Position numbers and translations under genes: made by a program
Source: Bacteroidota bacterium
Lineage (GTDB): Bacteria > Bacteroidota > Bacteroidia > Bacteroidales > Paludibacteraceae
Length of the DNA stretch: 56,239 nucleotides
Assembly: GCA_023459355.1 (NCBI GenBank)
Contig: JAEWUM010000012.1
Location: forward strand, 1-56,239
Direction of reading: 5' to 3'
Notes under the pieces: model-generated
Database searches by the model: none
Seen by the model: the letters and a program-made list of their open reading frames with translations, nothing else
What the model was told of the DNA's origin: nothing
Shown: piece by piece, positions 31,310 to 39,200 of the stretch
How the letters are laid out: every line of letters starts with the position of its first letter
Numbering within the stretch: the stretch's first letter is position 1

Positions 31310-33109
31310 ATGCAGAAAATCAGAAATATCGCCATCATTGCCCACGTTGACCACGGAAAGACCACCCTGGTAGATAAAATGCTACTGGCCGGCAACCTGT
31401 TCCGCGACAATCAAACGACGGGTGAATTGATTATGGATAACAACGATCTGGAACGTGAGAGGGGTATTACCATCCTCGCGAAAAACGTTTCGATCGACTA
31501 TCTGGGCTATAAAATAAATATCATCGACACCCCGGGTCACGCCGATTTTGGCGGGGAAGTAGAACGGGTGCTGAACATGGCCGATGGCGTATTGTTGCTG
31601 GTGGATGCTTTCGAAGGTCCGATGCCGCAAACCCGGTTCGTACTTCAAAAAGCGTTGCAAATCGGACTTACCCCCATCGTGGTGGTGAACAAAGTTGACA
31701 AACCGAACTGTCGTCCCGACGAAGTGCATGAAATGGTTTTCGACCTTATGTACCACTTAGATGCTACCGAAGAACAGTTAAACTTTCATACCATTTACGG
31801 TTCAGCGAAGAACAACTGGATGGCGGAGGACTGGAAAACGCCTTCCGACAACATCCGACCTTTGCTGGATGCGATTATCAAATACATTCCTGCTCCCGAG
31901 TTTTTAGAAGGAACACCCCAAATGCTGATTACGTCATTGGATTATTCCAATTACGTGGGACGTATCGCGGTGGGACGTATTCACCGCGGCATACTCCGTG
32001 AAAACATGGACGTAAGTTTAGTGAAACGCGACGGATCAGTCATTAAATCCAGAATCAAAGAACTGCATACTTTCACCGGTCTTGGCCGTACGAAAACCAC
32101 CGAGGTTAAATCGGGAGACATCTGCGCATTAGTTGGTATCGATGGTTTTGAAATCGGGGATTCAATCTGTGACATTCAAAATCCGGAACCGCTGAAACCC
32201 ATCGCGATTGACGAACCTACAATGAGCATGGTGTTTACCATCAACGACTCTCCTTTCTTCGGAAAAGAAGGTAAATTCGTCACTTCCCGGCACATCCACG
32301 ACCGGCTGGTAAAAGAACTCGATAAAAACCTGGCATTGCGCGTTGAAAAGAACCTGAATGCCGATGTGTGGACCGTATATGGCCGTGGGGTATTGCACTT
32401 GTCTATCCTTATCGAGACCATGCGCCGCGAAGGCTATGAATTGCAGGTCGGTCAGCCGCAGGTTATCTTCAAAGAAATCAACGGAGTTAAATGCGAACCG
32501 GTCGAACAACTGTCCATCAACCTGCCGGAAGAAAGCTCAGGAAAAGTCATCGAGATGGTTGCGACCAGAAAGGGCGAAATGATCAGCATGGAAATTAAGA
32601 ACGACCGTGTTCAGTTGGAGTTTTACATTCCTTCCCGTGGCATCATAGGGCTTAGAAACAACGTACTGACGGCATCAGCAGGCGAAGCCATCATGTCGCA
32701 CCGATTTGTTGAATATCAGCCTTATAAAGGAGAAATCGAAAAAAGAATTAACGGATCCATCATCGCGATGGAAAGCGGTACTGCCTACGCTTATGCATTG
32801 GATAAATTGCAGGAACGGGGCAAATTCTTCATACATCCGCAGGATAATATCTATGCCGGTCAGGTGGTAGGTGAAAGTTCCAAAGAAGGTGATATGGTCG
32901 TGAACGTTACCAAATCGAAAAAACTCACCAACATGCGCGCCTCGGGTGCCGACGACAAAGCCAGACTGGCGCCGCCCATCATCTTCAGCTTAGAAGAAGC
33001 CCTGGAGTATATCAAGGAAGATGAATATGTGGAAATAACGCCTTCAAGCATCAGGCTCAGGAAGATATTGTTAGACGAAAACGACAGAAAAAGAACGTCG
33101 AAAAAATAA
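31310..33109 (+). CDS. typA: Translational GTPase TypA/BipA
   Basis: Ribosome-associated GTPase of the EF-G-like class, acting in ribosome assembly and stress or low-temperature growth. The ATG at 31310 gives MQKIRNIAIIAHVDHGKTTL, the standard opening, and 599 aa; earlier Met codons (31226, 31301) lie over the promoter. Motifs: P-loop AHVDHGKT (G1), RERGITI (G2), DTPGHADF (G3) and NKVDKP (G4). The C-terminal part with the TypA-specific domain (LRNNVLTASAGEAIM, RMASGADDKARLAPP in form NMRASGADDKARL) is intact. Confidence 0.97.
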   Translation: MQKIRNIAIIAHVDHGKTTLVDKMLLAGNLFRDNQTTGELIMDNNDLERERGITILAKNVSIDYLGYKINIIDTPGHADFGGEVERVLNMADGVLLLVDAFEGPMPQTRFVLQKALQIGLTPIVVVNKVDKPNCRPDEVHEMVFDLMYHLDATEEQLNFHTIYGSAKNNWMAEDWKTPSDNIRPLLDAIIKYIPAPEFLEGTPQMLITSLDYSNYVGRIAVGRIHRGILRENMDVSLVKRDGSVIKSRIKELHTFTGLGRTKTTEVKSGDICALVGIDGFEIGDSICDIQNPEPLKPIAIDEPTMSMVFTINDSPFFGKEGKFVTSRHIHDRLVKELDKNLALRVEKNLNADVWTVYGRGVLHLSILIETMRREGYELQVGQPQVIFKEINGVKCEPVEQLSINLPEESSGKVIEMVATRKGEMISMEIKNDRVQLEFYIPSRGIIGLRNNVLTASAGEAIMSHRFVEYQPYKGEIEKRINGSIIAMESGTAYAYALDKLQERGKFFIHPQDNIYAGQVVGESSKEGDMVVNVTKSKKLTNMRASGADDKARLAPPIIFSLEEALEYIKEDEYVEITPSSIRLRKILLDENDRKRTSKK

Positions 33110-33124
33110 TTTGTAAAAAATTTG

Positions 33125-33132
33125 TATCTTTG
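33125..33132 (+). promoter_or_regulatory. -7 element TATCTTTG of tig
   Basis: Full TAnnTTTG match, 115 bp before tig and 16 bp after typA. The leader so created contains the stretch 33170-33220 with GCTTCGTCGCTTTGCTCCTCG, a type of dispersed repeat frequent between genes in Bacteroidetes. No -33 TTTG at the expected distance. Confidence 0.5.
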
Positions 33133-33246
33133 CAGGCCGTTTTAATAAACGGGAAAAACAGCCATGTGAAAATGTTGAGGAGGTTGCTTCGTCGCTTTGC
33201 TCCTCGCAATGACAGAAAATAAAAACAAATCGCATAAATAATAACA

Positions 33247-34596
33247 ATGAACATCGTCAGAAAAGACATCGACAGCTCGAATGCAACCATCACCATCAGC
33301 ATCGAGAAAGCAGATTACTCAGAGAAAGTTGAAAAAACATTGCGTGATTATCGCAAAAAAGCGAATATCCCGGGTTTCCGTCCAGGCATGGTTCCACTCG
33401 GATTATTGAAGAAAATGTACGGAAAATCAATCCTTGCAGAAGAAATCAACAAAATCCTGTCGGATGAACTATACAAATATATTCAGGATAATAAAATCAA
33501 CATGCTGGGTGAGCCTCTCCCGAATGAAACTGATCAGCAAGATATTGATTTCAGCACGCAGGAAGATTTCGAATTTGTTTTCGACCTTGGGTTGGCTCCT
33601 GAATTTGAAGTTGAACTGAATAAAAAGGACAAAGTAAAATACTATCAGATTACTCCGAGCGAAGAAATGATCAATAACCAGATCAAATCTTACACCGGTC
33701 GCTATGGCAAATATGTGCAGGAAGAGTCGGTTGAGGAAAAAGACATGGTAAAGGGTACCCTGACAGAACTGGCAGAAGGCAAGGTAAAAGAAGGTGGTAT
33801 CCAGGTACAGGATGCTGTTTTGACACCTGCTTACATGAAAGATGAAGCCAGCAAGGCTTTGTTTGCCGGCGCTAAAGTAGGCGATGTGATTACTTTCAAC
33901 CCGAAAACAGCGTTCGAAAACGAAGCGGAAATTTCTTCTCTGCTGAAAATTTCAAAAGAAGAGGTTGCTGAGGTGACTGCTGATTTTCAGTTTACCATCG
34001 AAGGCATCACCCGTTACCACGAAGCAGAAATCGATCAGGAATTGTTCGACAAAGTATATGGTGAAGGCGTTGTAAAGTCAGCGGAAGAATTTACCGAAAA
34101 AATCAAGGCCAATATTCAGGAAACACTGGCTCAGGACAGCGAATACAAATTTGGTATCGATGCCCGTGAAGTACTGGTAAAAAAATACGACAGTCTGGCA
34201 TTCCCGGATGCATTCCTGAAACGCTGGTTGCTTGCTTCGAACAAGAATCTGACAGAAGAAACGCTGGAAGCTGATTATCCTAAAATGATTGCCGACCTGA
34301 AATGGCAGTTAATTAAAGATAAAATTGCTAAATCAAACGATATCAAAGTTGAGAAAGATGACGTGGAAGATTTCGGTCGTAAAATTGCCCGTTCCCAGTT
34401 TGCCCAGTATGGCATGATTGGTATGGACGATGCCATCCTCGACAACTATGTGAAAGATATGCTCAAAAAAGAAGAAACACTCAAGAACATCATCGACAAA
34501 GTTGCTGAAAATAAGGTGCTCGACATCATTAAAAATGCAGTTAAAGTAGATACTAAAGAGGTTTCGATAGAGGAATTTAATAAGATGTTTGAATAA
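33247..34596 (+). CDS. tig: Trigger factor
   Basis: Ribosome-bound chaperone and peptidyl-prolyl isomerase. The 449-aa protein opens MNIVRKDIDSSNATITISIEK. The ribosome-binding motif is present as IPGFRPGMVPLGLLKKMYG, the usual GFRxGKxP with Met in place of Lys. The middle FKBP-like domain is weakly conserved, as is usual in Bacteroidetes, and the helical C-terminal domain follows. The gene precedes clpP and clpX, the common tig-clpP-clpX order. Confidence 0.93.
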   Translation: MNIVRKDIDSSNATITISIEKADYSEKVEKTLRDYRKKANIPGFRPGMVPLGLLKKMYGKSILAEEINKILSDELYKYIQDNKINMLGEPLPNETDQQDIDFSTQEDFEFVFDLGLAPEFEVELNKKDKVKYYQITPSEEMINNQIKSYTGRYGKYVQEESVEEKDMVKGTLTELAEGKVKEGGIQVQDAVLTPAYMKDEASKALFAGAKVGDVITFNPKTAFENEAEISSLLKISKEEVAEVTADFQFTIEGITRYHEAEIDQELFDKVYGEGVVKSAEEFTEKIKANIQETLAQDSEYKFGIDAREVLVKKYDSLAFPDAFLKRWLLASNKNLTEETLEADYPKMIADLKWQLIKDKIAKSNDIKVEKDDVEDFGRKIARSQFAQYGMIGMDDAILDNYVKDMLKKEETLKNIIDKVAENKVLDIIKNAVKVDTKEVSIEEFNKMFE

Positions 34597-34604
34597 AACC
34601 ATCT

Positions 34605-34627
34605 AAGTCATATAAGTAACATATAAG
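34605..34627. repeat. TATAAG-type dispersed repeat, copy 2
   Basis: AAGTCATATAAGTAACATATAAG, nine bp after the tig stop, matching 20160-20182 with two mismatches. Confidence 0.6.
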
Positions 34628-34747
34628 ATTTTTTTGCTCTTTATCTTAAGTTACCCATTCTCATTTATAGTCAAAGTGTTGTTTTGTTAAAAATACAGAA
34701 TAACACTTTGCTGTTTCTTATTTATAACCGATTTCAATAATATTAGT

Positions 34748-34755
34748 TATTTTTG
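34748..34755 (+). promoter_or_regulatory. -7 element TATTTTTG of clpP
   Basis: Full TAnnTTTG match 56 bp before clpP, which suggests that clpPX also has its own promoter apart from tig. No -33 TTTG at the right distance. Confidence 0.45.
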
Positions 34756-34777
34756 CAATTGAATTAAACTTAAATGT

Positions 34778-34798
34778 CTTATATGACTTATATGGTTA
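34778..34798. repeat. TATAAG-type dispersed repeat, copy 3 (inverted)
   Basis: CTTATATGACTTATATGGTTA, reverse complement of 20151-20171 type sequence with one mismatch in 21. It is inverted relative to the copy at 34605, so the tig-clpP gap is bounded by an inverted pair, and it lies in the clpP leader directly before the ATG. Confidence 0.6.
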
Positions 34799-34811
34799 AA
34801 AAACAAAAATT

Positions 34812-35492
34812 ATGAATCAAAACGAATTTCACAAATACGCCACCAAACACCTCGGGATGAATGGGTTGGCTTTAGAAAAATACATAGGTATCACCAGCAG
34901 TTATATTTCTCCCTCAATTCTGGAAGAAAGACAACTGAATGTAACCCAAATGGATGTGTTTTCACGCTTGATGATGGATCGCATCATCTTTTTGGGAACA
35001 CAAATCGACGACTACACCGCCAACGTAATTCAGGCACAGTTGCTGTTTTTGGATTCTTCTGATCCGGGAAAAGACATCTCGATTTACCTGAACTCTCCCG
35101 GTGGTTCGGTTTACGCCGGACTCGGGATTTATGACACGATGCAGTTTATCGGCTCCGATGTAGCAACGATTTGTACCGGCATGGCTGCTTCGATGGCCGC
35201 CGTGTTATTAGTTGCCGGAACAAAAAATAAACGTTCTGCGCTGCGACATTCGCGCGTGATGATTCACCAACCGATGGGTGGCGCTCAGGGACAGGCATCT
35301 GATATTGAAATCACAGCCCGCGAAATCCAAAAACTGAAAAAAGAGCTTTATACAATCATCGCCGACCATTCAGGAAATCCTTTTGATAGAATTGAAAAAG
35401 ACTCGGACCGGGATTACTGGATGACTTCACAGGAAGCTCTTGAATATGGGATGATCGACAGAATCTTGATTAATGAGAAGAAAAACAAATAA
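34812..35492 (+). CDS. clpP: ATP-dependent Clp protease proteolytic subunit ClpP
   Basis: Serine protease that forms the proteolytic chamber used by ClpX. The 226-aa protein shows the nucleophile Ser127 in CTGMAASMAAVLL, His152 in RVMIHQPMGG and the Asp in the later DYWMTSQEALEYG region. The N-terminal extension (EFHKYATKHLGMNGLALEKY) is usual in Bacteroidetes. The stop overlaps the clpX start in TAATG, so the two are translationally coupled. Confidence 0.97.
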   Translation: MNQNEFHKYATKHLGMNGLALEKYIGITSSYISPSILEERQLNVTQMDVFSRLMMDRIIFLGTQIDDYTANVIQAQLLFLDSSDPGKDISIYLNSPGGSVYAGLGIYDTMQFIGSDVATICTGMAASMAAVLLVAGTKNKRSALRHSRVMIHQPMGGAQGQASDIEITAREIQKLKKELYTIIADHSGNPFDRIEKDSDRDYWMTSQEALEYGMIDRILINEKKNK

Positions 35493-36724
35493 TGGCTAAA
35501 CAACTCAGACGATGCTCTTTCTGCGGACGAACCGAATCTCAGGTGGATTTTTTCATCATGGGACAGGACAACACGCAAATCTGTAACGAATGCGCGATAC
35601 AGGCCGCTGAAATTGTAAAGGAAAATACAGAAAGCAAGTCCAAATTACCGCATTTACAGAAAGAGGATATCCCCAAACCTGTGGAAATAAAGAAGTACCT
35701 CGATCAGTATGTAATCGGACAGGATGAAGCCAAGAAGTTTCTCTCGGTGGCTGTTTACAACCACTACAAACGCCTCATGCAGGAAAAATCGAATGACGAT
35801 GTGGAAATCGAAAAATCAAACATCATCATGGTGGGTTCCACCGGCACCGGAAAAACCCTGCTTGCCAGAACCATTGCCAAAAAACTGCACGTGCCGTTTA
35901 CTATTGTCGATGCCACTGTACTTACCGAAGCCGGCTACGTGGGCGAAGATATCGAAAGCATCCTGACCAGGTTGCTACAGGTAGCTGATTATGACGTAAA
36001 AGCAGCCGAAAGAGGCATTGTCTTTATTGACGAAATTGATAAAATTGCCCGTAAGGGTGATAACCCGAGCATCACCCGTGATGTGAGCGGGGAGGGTGTG
36101 CAACAGGGGCTTCTCAAATTATTAGAAGGATCCGTTGTGAATGTTCCACCCCAGGGAGGCAGGAAACATCCTGATCAGAAGATGATTCCGGTTAATACCC
36201 AGAATATTTTATTTATCTGCGGAGGCGCATTCGATGGTATCGAGAAAAAAATAGCGGCCCGGCTCAACACCCGTGTAGTGGGCTATGGAGCTACACTCGA
36301 GACTGACTTCGTCGACAAGAAGAATATGTTGCAGTACATCGCACCGCAGGATTTAAAATCCTTCGGACTGATTCCTGAAATCATTGGCCGTTTACCTATT
36401 CTGACTTATCTGGAACCCCTCGACCGTAATGCATTGCGAAAAATCCTTACGGAACCAAAGAATTCCATCATCAAACAATATGTTAAACTGTTTAAGATGG
36501 ATCATATCGAACTTGTTTTCGAGGAGGAAGTATTGGAATACGTCGTTGATAAAGCCATCGAGTTTAAATTAGGCGCCCGTGGATTAAGGTCAATTACAGA
36601 AACCATCATCATGGACAAGATGTACGAGATGCCTTCGAAAAACGAAACCAAGCTGGTGATAGAACTGGACTATGCCCGTACGAAAATAGAGAAAGCAAAT
36701 ATCAACCGGTTAAAAATCGCTTAA
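35492..36724 (+). CDS. clpX: ATP-dependent Clp protease ATP-binding subunit ClpX
   Basis: AAA+ unfoldase, 410 aa, that feeds proteins to ClpP. It has an N-terminal zinc-binding domain with Cys8, Cys11, Cys31 and Cys34 (CSFC ... CNEC), Walker A GSTGTGKTLLART, Walker B FIDEIDKI, the RKGDN pore region and the IGF-like ClpP-binding loop area in FICGGAFDGIEK. The C-terminal sensor-2 motif GARGLRSI is present. It ends before a strong terminator. Confidence 0.97.
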   Translation: MAKQLRRCSFCGRTESQVDFFIMGQDNTQICNECAIQAAEIVKENTESKSKLPHLQKEDIPKPVEIKKYLDQYVIGQDEAKKFLSVAVYNHYKRLMQEKSNDDVEIEKSNIIMVGSTGTGKTLLARTIAKKLHVPFTIVDATVLTEAGYVGEDIESILTRLLQVADYDVKAAERGIVFIDEIDKIARKGDNPSITRDVSGEGVQQGLLKLLEGSVVNVPPQGGRKHPDQKMIPVNTQNILFICGGAFDGIEKKIAARLNTRVVGYGATLETDFVDKKNMLQYIAPQDLKSFGLIPEIIGRLPILTYLEPLDRNALRKILTEPKNSIIKQYVKLFKMDHIELVFEEEVLEYVVDKAIEFKLGARGLRSITETIIMDKMYEMPSKNETKLVIELDYARTKIEKANINRLKIA

Positions 36725-36761
36725 ATATTCAGAAAATAATCATTGTCAGCGACATAATTAC

Positions 36762-36810
36762 AAAAAAACAGGTTATTTGCAAAAAAAAATGCATTTAACC
36801 TGTTTTTTTT
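36762..36810 (+). terminator. Terminator of clpPX
   Basis: A 14-bp stem (AAAAAAACAGGTTA, 36762-36775, with TAACCTGTTTTTTT from 36796) around an A-rich loop, followed by more T, 37 bp after the clpX stop. The rest of the gap up to recQ (36811-36975) is AT-rich with nothing recognisable. Confidence 0.88.
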
Positions 36811-36975
36811 TCGTAAAGTACTTGGATATTAAAAATCTGTTTTTAAATTTGCTTGACCTAATCTTATACAAAGGGTTAAAAAAAAGAGAAAATGAAGTAA
36901 AAAAAGATTGATAATCTTGCAAATACTTCGGGAAATAATACTAACTTCGCCATCCGGTTTTGAATTGTATTAGAT

Positions 36976-39162
36976 ATGATAACTCATTCAGAATTAACCA
37001 CCCATTTGAAAGAGCATTTTGGTTTCGATACCTTTAAGGGAAACCAGGAAGCCATCATTCAGAATGTGCTGGATAAGAACGACACTTTTGTTCTGATGCC
37101 CACCGGCGGTGGAAAATCATTATGCTACCAGCTTCCTTCATTATTGATGGAAGGTACGGCTATTGTCATATCTCCCCTGATCGCGCTCATGAAAAATCAG
37201 GTTGATGCCATGCGCAATTTCAGTGAAGAAGACGGGGTTGCTCATTTTCTGAATTCATCTCTTACAAGACAGGCCATCGACGCTGTAAAGGCTGATATTC
37301 TTTCCGGTAAAACCAAGTTGTTGTATGTCGCACCGGAATCGCTTACGAAAGAGGAGAATATTGAATTCCTGAAGCAAATAACAATTTCGTTTTACGCGGT
37401 TGACGAAGCACACTGTATTTCGGAATGGGGACATGATTTCCGGCCTGAATACAGGAGAATACGACCGATAATCAATGAAATAGGTGTTGCTCCGCTGATT
37501 GCACTGACAGCGACAGCGACTCCCAAGGTACAGCATGATATCCAGAAAAACTTAGGCATGCTGGATGCGAAAGTGTTTAAGTCTTCTTTCAACCGGGAAA
37601 ACCTGTACTACGAGGTTCGAAGTAAAAACAAGGATGTTGACAAGGAAATCATCAAATACATCCGCATTCAGAAGGATAAGTCCGGAATTATTTATTGTCT
37701 GAGTCGTAAGAAGGTAGAAGAACTTGCCGAGACATTAAAAGTAAACGGGATCTCTGCCCTTCCCTACCATGCCGGTATGGATTCAGCAGTCAGGACCGAA
37801 AATCAGGACAAGTTCCTGATGGAGAAAGTACAGGTTATCGTGGCAACCATTGCTTTCGGCATGGGAATCGATAAGCCGGATGTTCGTTATGTTATTCATT
37901 ACGACATGCCCAAGAGCCTGGAGGGTTACTACCAGGAAACCGGTCGTGGAGGCAGAGACGGTGGAGAAGGTCAGTGTATTGCATTCTATGCATACAAAGA
38001 TCTTGATAAGTTAAGGAAATTTATGCAAGGCAAACCGGTTGCCGAACAGGAAATAGGAAACCAATTATTATTAGAAACGCAAGCATACGCAGAATCATCG
38101 ATTTGTAGGAGAAAGCTCTTACTCCATTATTTTGGAGAGGAATACAAACAGGATAACTGCTGTAGTTGTGACAACTGTATGAAACCAAAGAAAACAATTG
38201 AAGGACAGGAACTTTTAATCCTGATTTTAGAAACAATTATTGCAGTAAGGGAAAAATTCAAAGCTGAACATATTGTTGATATCCTGAAGGGGAACAGCAC
38301 CTCGGATATCAAGTCCTATCAGCACGATGAACTGGAGAACTTCGAAGCGGCATCCGATGAGGATGAAAAGTTGCTGCACGCGATTATCAGGCAGGCCATG
38401 ATTGCCGGGTACATCTCAAAAGACATAGAAAACTACGGTTTGCTGAAAATAACACCAGCCGGCAAAGCATACATGAAAAAACCCGGTGCATTCCCCGTGG
38501 TGAAGGACAATGAATTTGATGAAGATGAAGAAGAAACGGCTGTGAAATCTGTAGGTGGAACTTGTGCTGCCGATGATGTGCTTTTCTCTATCCTGAAAGA
38601 TTTGAGAAAGAAAATGTCGAAAAAATTAGAAGTGCCGCCATTTGTGATTTTCCAGGATCCTTCGCTTGAAGCCATGGCAACCACCTACCCGATTACAATG
38701 GATGAACTACAGAACATCCCTGGCGTAGGGGCAGGCAAGGCAAAAAGATACGGTGATGAATTCCTCAAAGTAATCAAGGAACATGTCAAAGAAAATGAAA
38801 TTACCCGTCCGGAAGACCTCAGGGTGCGAACTGTCGCCAATAAATCCAAACTAAAAGTTTCTATTATTCAGGCTATTGACCGAAAAATCGCATTAGATGA
38901 CATCGCTGAATCGAAAGGGCTCGACATGCTTGAGTTATTGGATGAAATTGAAGCTATCGTTTACTCGGGAACAAAAATCAACATCGATTATTTCCTGAAA
39001 GAAGTCATGGAACCGGATCACGTTGACGAAATCTTCGAATACTTCAACACTGCAGAAACCGATAAAATCCCTCCGGCTTTAGAAGAACTGGGAGAAGACG
39101 ATTTCAGTGAAATTGAAGTAAGGCTGGTTAGAATCAAGTTCTTATCGGAAATTGGCAACTAA
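36976..39162 (+). CDS. recQ: ATP-dependent DNA helicase RecQ
   Basis: Superfamily-2 3'-5' helicase for replication-fork and recombination repair, 728 aa. Walker A MPTGGGKSLCYQLP (about residue 40), DEAH box AVDEAHCISEWGHDFRPEY, and motif VI YYQETGRGGRDG are intact. The RecQ zinc-binding Cys are CRRKLLLHYF and CCSCDNC. An HRDC domain (about 535-605, ending GVGAGKAKRYGDEFL) is followed by a C-terminal helical extension of about 120 residues that is common in Bacteroidetes. It is monocistronic. Confidence 0.95.
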   Translation: MITHSELTTHLKEHFGFDTFKGNQEAIIQNVLDKNDTFVLMPTGGGKSLCYQLPSLLMEGTAIVISPLIALMKNQVDAMRNFSEEDGVAHFLNSSLTRQAIDAVKADILSGKTKLLYVAPESLTKEENIEFLKQITISFYAVDEAHCISEWGHDFRPEYRRIRPIINEIGVAPLIALTATATPKVQHDIQKNLGMLDAKVFKSSFNRENLYYEVRSKNKDVDKEIIKYIRIQKDKSGIIYCLSRKKVEELAETLKVNGISALPYHAGMDSAVRTENQDKFLMEKVQVIVATIAFGMGIDKPDVRYVIHYDMPKSLEGYYQETGRGGRDGGEGQCIAFYAYKDLDKLRKFMQGKPVAEQEIGNQLLLETQAYAESSICRRKLLLHYFGEEYKQDNCCSCDNCMKPKKTIEGQELLILILETIIAVREKFKAEHIVDILKGNSTSDIKSYQHDELENFEAASDEDEKLLHAIIRQAMIAGYISKDIENYGLLKITPAGKAYMKKPGAFPVVKDNEFDEDEEETAVKSVGGTCAADDVLFSILKDLRKKMSKKLEVPPFVIFQDPSLEAMATTYPITMDELQNIPGVGAGKAKRYGDEFLKVIKEHVKENEITRPEDLRVRTVANKSKLKVSIIQAIDRKIALDDIAESKGLDMLELLDEIEAIVYSGTKINIDYFLKEVMEPDHVDEIFEYFNTAETDKIPPALEELGEDDFSEIEVRLVRIKFLSEIGN

Positions 39163-39200
39163 AATCTCATCCAGGTCTATCCCATACAAATCTGCCCAAA

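Noticed and set aside
33170..33222. Possible small RNA or tRNA-like hairpin before tig
   Set aside because: The GCTTCGTCGCTTTGCTCCTCGC part looks like a common dispersed intergenic repeat; no cloverleaf or conserved RNA elements.
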